Source: Pleodorina starrii
Taxonomy: Eukaryota > Chlorophyta > Chlorophyceae > Chlamydomonadales > Volvocaceae
Assembly (NCBI GenBank): GCA_030267565.1
Contig: BRXU01000013.1
Coordinates: 124,001-188,000 of the forward strand
Length of the DNA: 64,000 nucleotides
Reading direction: 5' to 3'
Shown here piece after piece: positions 54,057 to 64,000 of this stretch. Every line of letters begins with the position of its first letter. The first letter of the stretch is position 1. A model generated the notes under the pieces. The model ran no database searches. It was not told the DNA's origin and saw only the letters and a list, made by a program, of their open reading frames with translations. A program made the position numbers and the translations under genes.

Positions 54057-56673
54057 CTCTTTCTCTTGACCACAACGATACTTATTTTCGGTGACACGGT
54101 GAGGTGGCGATATTTAATTGAAAGCGAGATTATCTATCAGGATTGCCACCCAGAACGACCAGTGTTTGTCAGCGAAGCCTAAAGTGCTGTACAGTAGTAC
54201 GATATACGATCCAACGCAATCGGGCGGATGACCATCGGTCCATCGCCCGCGGCCTTGCGCACGCGGGAGGCGGGGTGGCGGCGATCCAACGTGCGTGCCC
54301 ACTGTGAACGTGTCTTGACCTAATGCCAGGGCGGCTCTGTCCTCCGCGGGCAGCGAGTGCGGAGGGCCTTACAGCGGGCCCGGCAGGCCAGGGCGGGGCC
54401 CCCCGTGCTCCTCCAACTTCTGTTCAACAGCGAGGCTTAGGGACACTGCCGCCTCTCATTTCCCTTACTCAGGGCATTTTATATGCCTTCATCGCACCGT
54501 CATTCCGACAGGCGCCATCCGATGTCGTCTGGATTTGCCCTGCCACTAGAAGCTGCGCTCGCGTGTTGTCCGTTGCCGCGTCATGGCTGTATGTCCCGGG
54601 GCCCTACCAATGCAGGCGCCAGGCACTCACACAACTCGTGTCCAAGCCCAGATCCCGATCGTGGTCGTGGCTTTGGGCCCCAATGCAGTTCCCAGACAAC
54701 TTGATACCGTACCTATGGTTGGTCGATCGTCGCACAGCCCTCATTTGTGATCAGTTATTGAAGTCGTGCCGAGTCGTGCACCCCGAGAGGAAATTCTTTT
54801 CTGGGTCGCGCAACCGCCTTCCCAGTGCTGCCCCCCTTCCTTCTTGCTATCACAGTCGGCATCCTCCTCCCCTTCACTGCCCCCTGCCCGCTGCTGCCGC
54901 CCTCTGCTGCCGCCTTGTCTCCGCGTTTGACCGTCTGCCACTCGTCCCTGCTTGGGCCGCTGCGGCGGCGGCTGCCCAACAATCATTTATTTAAAGTCGC
55001 TCACTTCCTGACACAAATTTGTTTTTGCGCAACTTTGCTAAAACTCAAATAAGGATGCATATGCACGACGATGTACTGTGGTTTCTGTGGGTACGATAAT
55101 AAGCCCCTGTAAGCCGCAACTTCAGCGTTACATGCATTGCAGGCCGCCTGAACAGCGAGGCGATGTCGCCGGCTTCAGAAAGTGAATGCCACCCGCGCTC
55201 CCTGTCTGACAATCTGCCTCCACAACCCAGGTGGTGTCTGTGGGCGCCCCTTCTGAAGGCACGACTTGATCCTCTCTCCGCTGCGGCCCCACTGGGCCCG
55301 TTTGCTCCCAGCCGTGGCCCCATCTCGAGCCGTGGCCCCTTTCTCGATCCGACATCAGCACCTCCTATTCACCTAAAAAGCTCATAGCGTTGTCACCGCA
55401 ATAAAATGTTTGCATACACTCCTACACGCTTTTCCGCCCCCTCTTGCGGACATGCCCCTAGAAAGGCACCAGGGAGGGCGAGGGAGGGCCCCGAATGAAC
55501 GAGCAGCCGCTCTTCCCCGATCCCGCTTCCCTTCTGCACACCCCTGCACACCTCGGTCTTCCGGCTAAGCCCCCCTCCCCCCCCGAGCAACCCCGAGGAG
55601 CACCTCCGTCCCGTGGGCCCCATCCTCCTCCACAGCGCAGCACAGCACGGCACAGCACAGCACGGCACAGCACAGCACGGCACAGCAAACCGTGCACGCC
55701 GTCGTGGGCTCTGGCTGGCACAACAGGAAACGCACGAGCGCAAGGCAGGAAGCGAAAGGCCCGGAAGGCCGCCGTTGCGCGGAAGGGAGGTCGCGGGAGG
55801 CGGAGAACGCCGGAGGGGTGGGTCAGGTCGGGGCCCGGCGGCAGCCGCTCGCTGACAACACACCGGTCAACCTGCCATGCAGCCAACACAACAGGTACCA
55901 TGCTCGGGGGGACTCACCGCCCCAACAGGCTCGCAACTTCCTTCCCCCCCCCCGGGCACCCAAGCACACACCCCACGTCCGTCCCCACAAAAGCCCGCAG
56001 AAAAAACCTCAAAACCCTAAAAACCCTAAGCCTACAAAACCTTCAGAAACATAGAGCTGTAGCGCTGTGACAAATGCATGCATTGGAGCTGGTCAGTGCG
56101 CAGCATCGGCTGCAATGGCTGCAATGGCGGCAAGCTGACGACCGCGGGCAACAGACCGCCGAGCACAGCTACGCTACTGGCGCACAATGGGCATTCTGTG
56201 CTCTCCAATGCTGCGCCCTCCCATCTCACAGCGGTGTCATGGACCTGACACGACGCCTCTTTGACTATTCTGCCCCCTCAAAACCGCCGCTGCGCCCCTC
56301 CCCCTCCCTCCCTCCATCATGCACGCTGCCAGTCCACTTGCCAGTCACGCACGCCCCACAGCCCGCAGCCGTATTCTGTCCTATCGTATCCTGTCCTACT
56401 CTGTCCTGTCCTGTCTTGTCATGGGCGGCAATGGCACAACGGCAACGGGCCCTTCCGCTCGAAGATAAACACAACAGGGCCAGCAACAGAGCCGATCCAA
56501 TCCCCGACCTGGCATCAGTACAGCATTAGTAAGCGGCCACGAGTAAGAAAATCGCCGTCGCCCCGGCACCGCATTCCGCCCAGTTTCCTACCGCCAGTGC
56601 TTCCTTTCCGCTACGCCACAGCCCATCCGTGTCGGGCGGCCGACACCCCGGGTGGCTACCCCCCCTACCCGGC
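54057..56673. other. intergenic between BTB and STPG genes
   Basis: No gene is recognised. The 54057 end is upstream of the BTB gene, and the 56673 end is the STPG gene 3' flank. Contents: the minisatellite at 55634-55690, a CCCTAAAAACCCTAA telomere-like string near 56007-56030, and a patch near 54706-54740 resembling kinase intron sequence near 15728. Confidence 0.5.
55634..55690. repeat. CAGCACGGCA-type minisatellite
   Basis: Alternating CAGCACAGCA and CGGCACAGCA units repeat over about 57 bp. This is simple-sequence expansion. Confidence 0.75.
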
Positions 56674-58875
56674 TCAGTACTTGACGAGGCTGCTGTCGGT
56701 CTGCCAGTCGAAGGCACCCATCTTTTGCCCCCGGTACGTCCCGGAAAACGCCGAGCTGGCGCCAAGCCTTGCCGTACTGCTGCCGCCCGCTCGCGACATC
56801 GACAGCGACGCCGACACCAAGCTACCGCAGCTGCTGCCCACACTGCGAGCAGACAGCGCTCGACCGCCGCCGCCGCCAAATGTGCTACCCCGCGACGACA
56901 ACCCCGCCGCCGCCGACGCCGCTCGTGCCGCCGACGCCGCTCGTGCCGCCGACGCCGCCCGCGCCGTCCCCCGCTCGCACGCCGCCACCACCGCCGCCGC
57001 CTCAGCCTGCGAGCCGGCGCCCCCCACGACACCGAATCGGTCGCTGGGCTGTGGACAGATCAGGGGGTCGACGTAGATGCGGTAGGTACGGCGGCGGGCG
57101 CCGCCGACAGAGGTGGGCGGCGCGTACGACCCGGGTCCCAGGTGGGCGGTGTCGTCGGGGCCGCGCAGTGCCGCCAGTCGGGACGCGCGCAGGTCGGAGG
57201 TCCGCTCGGGGGGAAGTGCGGTGAGGCGGGCCTGGAGGAGAGGGGGGCAGGAGGGCGGCCGGGGGCGGGAGGAGGGGCGGGGGCGGCAGGGGTTGGGTAG
57301 CAGGAGGTAGGGGTTAGGGTAGGGGGTTGGGTAGCAGGGTTGGGTAGCAAGGTAATAGTGCTCAGCTCATTTCTCGTTTCTCTCGGCTCAGGTCGCTCAC
57401 CTGCTTGCTGGTGAAGGACACGCCGTGCGGGTTTCGGAGCGCGGCCCGCAGCGACATCTCCAGGGGGCGGCCCGACACATCGGTGGGCAGGTCGGAGGAG
57501 AAGGGCGCCTCGGGGGCAGACGCGCCCGCGCCCGCGCCGCCGCCCGTGCCTGCGCCCGCAATCACCGCTGCAATGACGCGAGCGTGGGAGTGCCGCCACT
57601 CGGTCGCGTCGGGCCGCTTATCGGAGTTCAGTTCCCAGGATGGAGATCGGTCGGGGGAGGGCTGCGGGTGGCGCGAGGGAGAGGGGTCGGGAGGGGTCGG
57701 GTGGGCCGGGAGGTGAGGGGGGCAGCCAGCTGCTGGGCGGTGGCGGTGCGGAGCAGCAGCGGCCGCCCACAGCCCCGCGTCATCACACACCGTTGCTCAG
57801 GCTGCCGGTCGGTCATGTCCCACACGCCCTGCCCCACACGACGCTCCGCTCCCCCCTTTCCCGCTCCCCTCAGCCCCGCAGCTCCCGGACCCCCAGCCGC
57901 CCGCTCTCCCAGCCACCCACCCAGCCACCCAGCCAGCCACCCACCACAAACTCGGGGGAGATGTACACAGCATCCGGCCCCCCTGGCTTCACCCATCCAG
58001 CGGGGCTGACAGGCCGCTGGGGCGCCATGAAGGACGCAGATGCGCGGTAGGGGTCACGCTGCGGGGTGGCGGAGCAGGTGTGGGAGTCCAGCTGCATCTG
58101 ACCCACGCCGGGTACGGCACGCTCAATCTCGTACACGCCGGGTCCCACGTGGTCCTTGTGCGGCTCCTCCAGGTGCGAGTAACGCGTGTCGTTGGCGACC
58201 AGGCTGCGCGCGGTGGCGGATTTGGGTCGGGAGGAGCGCATGACGGCGCATGTGTTGATGGAACGGGCCATCTCGGCAGCTAGGCTGATGGACAGATTGC
58301 CGACGCCGGTGCCGGAAAAGTCGTAGCGCGTGTGGGTGGCGGTGTTGATGGGACTCATGCGGCCGCGCGCCTCGGCTAGCTGGCCGTCAAGGCCGTTGAG
58401 GAAGTTGGGCATCTTTATTTTTCCATCGTAGGCGAAGCGGGGCGTGTTAGCCTGGAAGATGACGGCCTGGAGGGGGATCGAGGGGCAGGGATTGGAGAGA
58501 TGGGTGGCCAGGAAGCGTGGGAGAGCAACGAAGTGGAGGGGAGGAGACAGGGAGCAAGATGAGTGGGAGGGAGGGAAATGGGGGAACGGCGGGGCTGGGG
58601 GGGAAAGGGAACGTTGGGGGTGGTTTGCGGTCGGGTCGGGGAATGGATGGACCACCGTTGGGAGACCGTCATGGAGTGCGGCCGGCGCTCTGTTCACTGC
58701 AAAATGGCGTCAGACAAGAGCTCAGTGCGCTCGGGTGGACACCGCCAAAACCCAGAGTGCAACGCGGTTCTCGGCTAGGGATGACGACGTTACTCACGGG
58801 TGTATGCCGCGGACTGGGGTCCCTCCGGGATTTCGACTGATCCGGGCTGGGCTCTCTGTTCCACGTGCGAACCAT
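56674..58875 (-). CDS. sperm-tail PG-rich repeat (STPG) protein, probable flagellar
   Basis: Exons (transcription order): 58875..58798, 58466..57945, 57661..57401, 57231..56674; 472 residues, all introns phase 0. Diagnostic Pro-Gly repeats are HVGPGVYEIERAVPGVG and HLGPGSYAPPTSVGG. Other recognisable stretches are QANTPRFAYDGKIKMPN, SPEFV and GTYRGQKMGAFDWQTDSSLV near the end. STPG/SHIPPO-type proteins associate with axonemal or cytoplasmic microtubules, so a flagellar location is inferred for this alga. An Ala-rich, Ser/Gly-rich segment separates the repeats from the C-terminus. The start at 58875 was chosen because it gives a short exon with a GTGAGT donor in the right phase. The divergent neighbour is the OPR-like gene. 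Confidence 0.78.
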
Positions 58876-59381
58876 TTTGGCCGGTGTACCTAAAAAGGTG
58901 ACTAGCAATCGTCGACGCCACTTGTGGATTATCGAAGGCACATGGGACAAGTGTCAGCTATCAAAAGGGCATTATCACAGGACTGGTCGCATTAAGCATG
59001 ACAATATGTTGTGTGGAAGAATATTGGCGTCCCAATGCACATGAAAGAGAGGTGGCTTTGCGCTTCGAGAGAGGGCCGTACACGAGGTTGTTCCGGCCAG
59101 ATAATTCATCCAGCGGCCAGAGGATGCATGCATTGATTGCTTTTGTAAGCGCCCGGCCACGTAAAACGCTAGCTTTTTGAAACCAGTCGTGGATGGCGTA
59201 CAACCGTGAAACCAACTGTTGCACACGAGGTCACTGCTGCAGTCGGGAGCGATTCCAGCCTGCACTTGAGTTTCCATTTACAACTACAAGCTTATTTTGA
59301 TCACCCAAAGAGCGTCGTGGGCTTCAGGCCGAGCCGTATGTGACTGGCGGCCGGCTAGCTGGAGGATTCCGGCACGCAAGC
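58876..59381. promoter_or_regulatory. divergent promoter region, STPG / OPR-like gene
   Basis: 506 bp separate the two divergent start codons. No coding feature was found and no clear TATA element was identified. Confidence 0.45.
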
Positions 59382-61630
59382 ATGGATAGGAAGCTCGCCA
59401 TCGGCGGTGACCACAGCTTATATCGCTATTCGGCCCAATCTGCGATGATTCCGCCAACCTCGCGGACGCCTTCGTGTTGCATCGCCATGCGCGGGGGCGC
59501 ACCATATCGTTACGCCGCGCGACAGCGAGCGCGCCTCACATCGGAGCACGTCAACGCGGCGGGGATGTCGCAGCTCCCCCCAACCGTTTCCGGCGTCTCC
59601 ACCGGACCAGGACCACCCGAGCAACCACTGCGGCAACAGCCAGCGGTGCCGCCGCAGCCGCGGCAGCAGCCTCAGGCCGCCTCCAGCACCTCTACTCCTG
59701 ACCCCTCGGCGCAGCCGCTGGGGGGCAATGGCGATGACTGCAGCAAAAGCCCAGGTGCCAAGGAATCCCTGGGGCAGCCACGCCGCCCACCTCGCCGCCA
59801 CCGGCGTCACCGTTCAGATCGCCGGCCCGACCAGCCGGACCCCACCCGCCAACGCGGATCTGATCCAAGCAACCACCAACAGACGCGACGCCCTCATGTG
59901 AGTGCGGATCCCAAGCTCCAGCCCCAACCACAGGCCGGGCCGAAGCCACAGAACCCGCCCGCAGCCCAGGTGGCGCCGTCCGAGTCAGCGCCGGGGGTGT
60001 TGCCGCAGGGGCAGGGGGCGCAGCCACGCCCGCAGCCTCAACAAAGCCATCCACCGGCTCACAGACGTCGGAAGCCAAACTCACCCCAGCAGCAGCAGTC
60101 ACAGCCCCAGGCCTGGGGCCAAGCGCAGGCACAGGCGGGCTGCTCCTTTGCTGCGCAGCACCCCCGCCACGTGGTGGAGCGCTGGCGGCGCCTCTCGCCG
60201 AAACAGCGGACCGCCGCGCTGTACGGCAGTGAGTCCTTGTCGTACCTGCTCGCCCAACTGGAGGTGGCGGCGGCGTCCGGACAGCCCCTCAACGCCCGCC
60301 AGCTGTGCGCCGCCTTGAGCGCAGCAGAGCACATCGCATCCAGGGAGGGTGGCGGCGGCGGAGCCGCCGCCGCGGCGGAGCCGGCGGCGGCGGAGCCGCC
60401 GGACAAGCTCGGCGTCCCGAGCCCGGGCCCGCGACAGCCCGGCGGACCGGCGGGTCTGTTGGCGCCGCCATGTCGTACACTGACGGCGCGCGAGGCGTCG
60501 GCGCTGGCGGCGGTGCTGACGGCTCACTCCGAGGTGCTGGCGGACGCGGACCCTCCGGAGCTGGCGGCGACGCTGTGGGCGGCGGCGAGGCTGCGGCTGC
60601 GGCTGCCGCCAGCGGTACTGGAGCCAGCGCTGGAGGCGGTCTGGATGTGGGACCCAGCGGACCCAACCGTCAACCGACAGGATCAGTTGAAGCGATCAAC
60701 CGCCGAGGGAGGCGCGGGCGGCGGCGGAGCCGCCGCCGCCGCCGTCGGTGTGCGCGGCGGCGCCGCGCCCTCGCGGCACAGCCGTGACGTGATGGGCCCG
60801 TGGGAGGTGTGCTTGCTGCTGTACGCGGTTTCGGTGCTGTGGCCAGAGTATGTACGGCAAAACGCAGGCGGTTTCTTGGAAGCGCTGGACAGCTACGAGA
60901 TGGCGGGCGGGGGCGGTGGCGGGCGGGGCCGGGGGAGGCGCGGCGGCCTGAGCAGTGAGCAGGTGGTGGGGGTGGTGGCGGCGCTGGCTCGGGCCGATGC
61001 ACCTCTGGACGAGGTGGAGGAGGAGTTTGTGCTGCAGGTGGGTCGGGTGGGTCGGCTTGGGGGGGCCCTCCGCGCTGTTGGGGGAACGGGGAGAGTCTGG
61101 ACGTGGCTGGGCGTGCGTGATTGTGCGTGTGTGGTGTGCGGGGCTGCACTGGATCGGGCGCTCTGCGAATCCAAAGTTGAGGAATGACGGGCTGAGATGC
61201 GACTGACTGACTGTGAGTGAGCCCCCCGGCCTACGACATGTTCCGCAGCGGAACCCACCACATCGGAGGTTCTGGCCCTCTGGATAACCTCCCTGGCCCT
61301 CTGGACATCCCCTCTGGCCCTCTGGACATCCTCCCTGGCCCTCCCCCACGCATTCTCCCGGCCCCTCGCCCCTCGCCCCTGGGCCCACAGGCCGTCTCCT
61401 CCCGCCTGTCCGTCTTCTCGCTGCCGCACCTCACCGCGCTGCTGTCCGCCGCCCAGAGCTGGGCCCCGCTGCGCCGCTCCCTCCACGGGGCCCTGCTGGG
61501 GGCACTGCTGGCAGCACTGGACCTGCAGCACACCGCCTTCATGGACAGGCGCCGGACGGAGCGGGAGCAGCAGCCGACAGCACGGCAGCAACAACAGCAA
61601 CAACAGCAACCTCATCATCATCATCATCAT

Positions 61631-61662
<32 letters not shown>

Positions 61663-64000
61663 ACAGCAACAACAGCAACAGCAACAACAGCAACAGCAAG
61701 CGGACGAGTCCAGTTCGGGGCAAGACAGCGACCCCGCCGCTGCCGACGCCGGCTCAGTCGGGCCCGCCTCGCAGTCAACACAGCCACAAGCTGCGGCCGC
61801 AGCCGCAGCCGTAAAGGTCGCAGACGACCCCGCCGTCGCGCGCGCCCTCATCGCGGCGCTTCGCAGCGGTGTCGACCCCACCAGCGGTCAGCCGCTGCCC
61901 AGTCGGCTGCTGAGCGGACTGATGCGGCAGGTGCGGCTGCGGGCGGGGGCGGGCGCCTTCAACGCGCGAGATGTGTGTGAGGCGCTGCGGGCGATGGCGG
62001 CGCTGGCCGAGTCCCCCGCTGCGCAGCCGGCTCTTGTCATCCGGTGGAAGGAGGGCGTGCGGGGGCTGCTGCGCCGCTGGGCGGAGCTGATGCGGGGGGA
62101 GGCGGCGGAGGGGCCGGAGGCGGCAGCGGGGCTGGAGCTGGAGGCGGGGAGCGGAGGCTGGGGCGGCGCGAGGCTGGAGGAAGGGGAGGTACGTGTGGGA
62201 TTCGGTTAGGGAGGGGTGGTGGTGGTGAGGACCACAGATGGGTTGGTGGGTGGGTGGGTGGGTGGGTAGGCCGGAGCGGGCGCGTGCGGCGGGGGCGAGG
62301 GCGGGGACGGGGGAGAGGGCCGGGGTGGATGGGTCATGGCGGCCGCGCGCGGTGCGGCTGTGGGACTGATAGGATAATTGGGTTTCGGAGCCCGGCTGTC
62401 TCTGTACATGTGGCGCTGGAGGGGAGGGTTATGGGAGGGGGGCGAGAGGAGGCGAGCGCCTTTCAGTGCCGCTGAGCAATCCAAGATGTCCCCTGAACTC
62501 CGTCTGCCATGTCGCCGTCCCCGCCCGCCTGCCCGCCTGCCTGCCTGTCTGCTCTGGGCTTGCGCTCCGAAACCCTCTGCTCGCCCCAGATCTCCACACC
62601 CTCGGCCGACGCCTCCACCACCACCACCACCACCCCCAGCGGTGACTGGCGCGACCGCTCCTCCGCCGCTCGCACCTTCGCCACCACCCTGCATGCCGTG
62701 TCCCGGCTGGGCGTCCGGCTGCAGCGGGCCGAGTCGGAGACGGCGGCCGCCGCGGCGGAGGCGCTGGTGCCGTACATGACGCAGGCGGATTGCGTCATGG
62801 TGCTGTCGGCGCTCGTCCACACGATGACGCAGCCGACGGCGGCGGAGGTGCCGTCGTCGTCGGAGGCCGCGGCGGAGGCGGACTGGCAGGAAGCCGCGGA
62901 GGCTGAGCCGGAGGCGGAGAGGAGCGGCTGGCGATGGCTCCAGGGCGGCGGTGTACGGCAGTTGACCGCGCGCGGCCGCAGGGCTGCGCAGCTGGTTTTG
63001 GAGCGCACTGCCGTACTTCTCGAGGCGCAGCAAGCCCAGCGGCGTGGCGGCAGCAGCAGCGGCGGCGGCGGTGGCGGCTCCGTCAGGCCCGGCGAGCTGG
63101 TGTGCATTATCCGCGCCGTCGCCTCGTTGGGCGTCTGGCCGCCGGAGCGGTGGTGGCGGGTGTGGCGGGAAGCCGCGACGGAGGCCCTGCCGCCGGCGCT
63201 GCGGCCGCGGCCGTCGGCGCCTGCCGCTGCCAGCCCCGTCGCGCCGCCGGCGCCGTCGGTGTCGTACTTCAGCTTGACGGAGGCCGTGGACGTGTTGTAC
63301 AGCTTGGCGCGGCTGACGCACCTGCGGTCGGGAGCGGGGCTGTCCGACCCGGCGGCGCGACGGCGGCGGCGATGGCGGCGGCGGCGGTGCGGGCGCTTGT
63401 GGTCGCTAGCTGGCAGTGCGCAAGAGGGCGATTCGCCCGCGGACGCAGCCGCTGACTCTGCCGGCCCCTCCCTGGCGGCTGCTGCCGCCAGCGGCTCCCC
63501 AGCGGCCCCCCTGGAGCCCGAGTTGCTGACGGCGCTACTGGCGGTGGCGTGTCTGGGACCGTCACAGCCTCGACGGCGCCAGCCTTCCGCTGCCACGGCC
63601 GCTGCCGCCGCGGCGGCAGCCTCAGACCCCCCCGAGGTGGGCGCAATGAGCGTCTACTTCCTGGCCTGGGCGGTGGCGCGGCTGCGGCTGTTCGCGCCGC
63701 GCGAGGCGGCGCTGTGGGGACCGCGGCTGGTGGCGGCTGCGCCGCGCGCTCTCGCTCGCCTTACCCCGCGCAAGCAGGTGCTGATGCTGCGCAGTCTGAC
63801 CAGGGCGCTGCGCGGCGCAGATGACGCGTCGGGGCCGCCGCCGCCGCTGCCGCCGCAGCTCGCGGCCGCCTGGCTGGCGGCATTCGGCACCAGCCTGCGC
63901 CGCGCTCACGGGCAGACGCTGTCGTACGCCGCCGCCGCCCTGGCGGCGGCGCGCTTCTCGCCGCCAGAGGAATGGCTGGCGCGGTTCCGCGGGGCGGTCC
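59382..64000 (+). CDS. OPR-like organelle RNA-binding protein, 3' partial
   Basis: Exons: 59382..61037, 61391..62188, 62590..>64000, all phase 0; about 1288 residues are present. The N-terminus is Arg-, Ser- and Ala-rich with few acids, consistent with an organelle transit peptide, followed by a long P/Q-rich linker. Degenerate helical repeats follow, such as RWRRLSPKQRTAALYGS, DPPELAATLWAAARLRLRLP, MGPWEVCLLLYAVSVLWPEY, LTPRKQVLMLRSLTRALRG and, at the window edge, FSPPEEWLARFRGAV. That last motif and PPERWW match the octotricopeptide repeat pattern (PPxxWLxxF) of algal factors that stabilise, splice or translate chloroplast or mitochondrial RNAs. A Q/H-rich tract of about 50 residues lies at 61579-61700. 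The downstream exons, and any RAP domain, are outside the window. Confidence 0.75.

Noticed and set aside
1..64000. CRISPR array, tRNA or rRNA genes, bacterial operons
   Set aside because: No spaced direct repeats of CRISPR type, no cloverleaf-like or rRNA-like sequence was recognised, and gene structure is clearly eukaryotic.

Overview
The window looks like nuclear DNA of a volvocine green alga (Chlamydomonadales), species not determined. The evidence is GC-rich coding sequence with many short GT-AG introns, GTGGGT-type donors, TGTAA polyadenylation-like signals, a Chlamydomonas-type TTTTAGGG tract, a flagellar PG-rich repeat protein, an octotricopeptide-type organelle RNA factor and a TKL-type kinase with a very long low-complexity N-terminus. 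There is no bacterial-style operon structure. Gene models below were built by hand from reading frame, splice phase and domain continuity. All product names rest on motif recognition, not on searches.

Layout: (1) 1-4563 (+), 3' part of a gene joining a Munc13-like (MHD2) segment to two GRAM-like domains. (2) 5117-11243, about 6.1 kb of a TCAGG pentanucleotide satellite, interrupted by a 408-bp hAT-like MITE. (3) 13027-26354 (+), a 23-exon TKL-like kinase gene carrying a 1351-bp near-identical tandem duplication, an in-frame TAG and one unexplained frame break. (4) 27801 to about 37020 (+), a Ty3/gypsy-type retrotransposon lacking its 5' end. (5) 37163-39186, an LTR-like direct-repeat pair of a related element in antisense. 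(6) 41253-45140 (-), a bacterial-type RNase HII with long disordered extensions. (7) 45677-49875 (+), a PfkB-family sugar kinase, divergent from the RNase HII gene. (8) 51382-54056 (-), an NHL-like plus BTB/POZ protein. (9) 56674-58875 (-), a sperm-tail PG-rich repeat (STPG) protein. (10) 59382-64000 (+), 5' part of an OPR-like organelle RNA-binding protein, divergent from the STPG gene.

The most unusual object is the retrotransposon. Besides gag, protease, reverse transcriptase, RNase H and integrase, its polyprotein carries a DNMT3-like cytosine-5 methyltransferase domain between RNase H and integrase. After integrase come a complete C4HC3 PHD finger, a Tudor-like segment and a tail resembling a degenerate Rossmann methyltransferase. 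This set suggests an element that both reads and modifies chromatin. The protease has a non-canonical D-F-A in place of D-S/T-G. Gag and pol are joined across a G8 tract by a -1 frame change. The host genes show no pathway relationship to one another.
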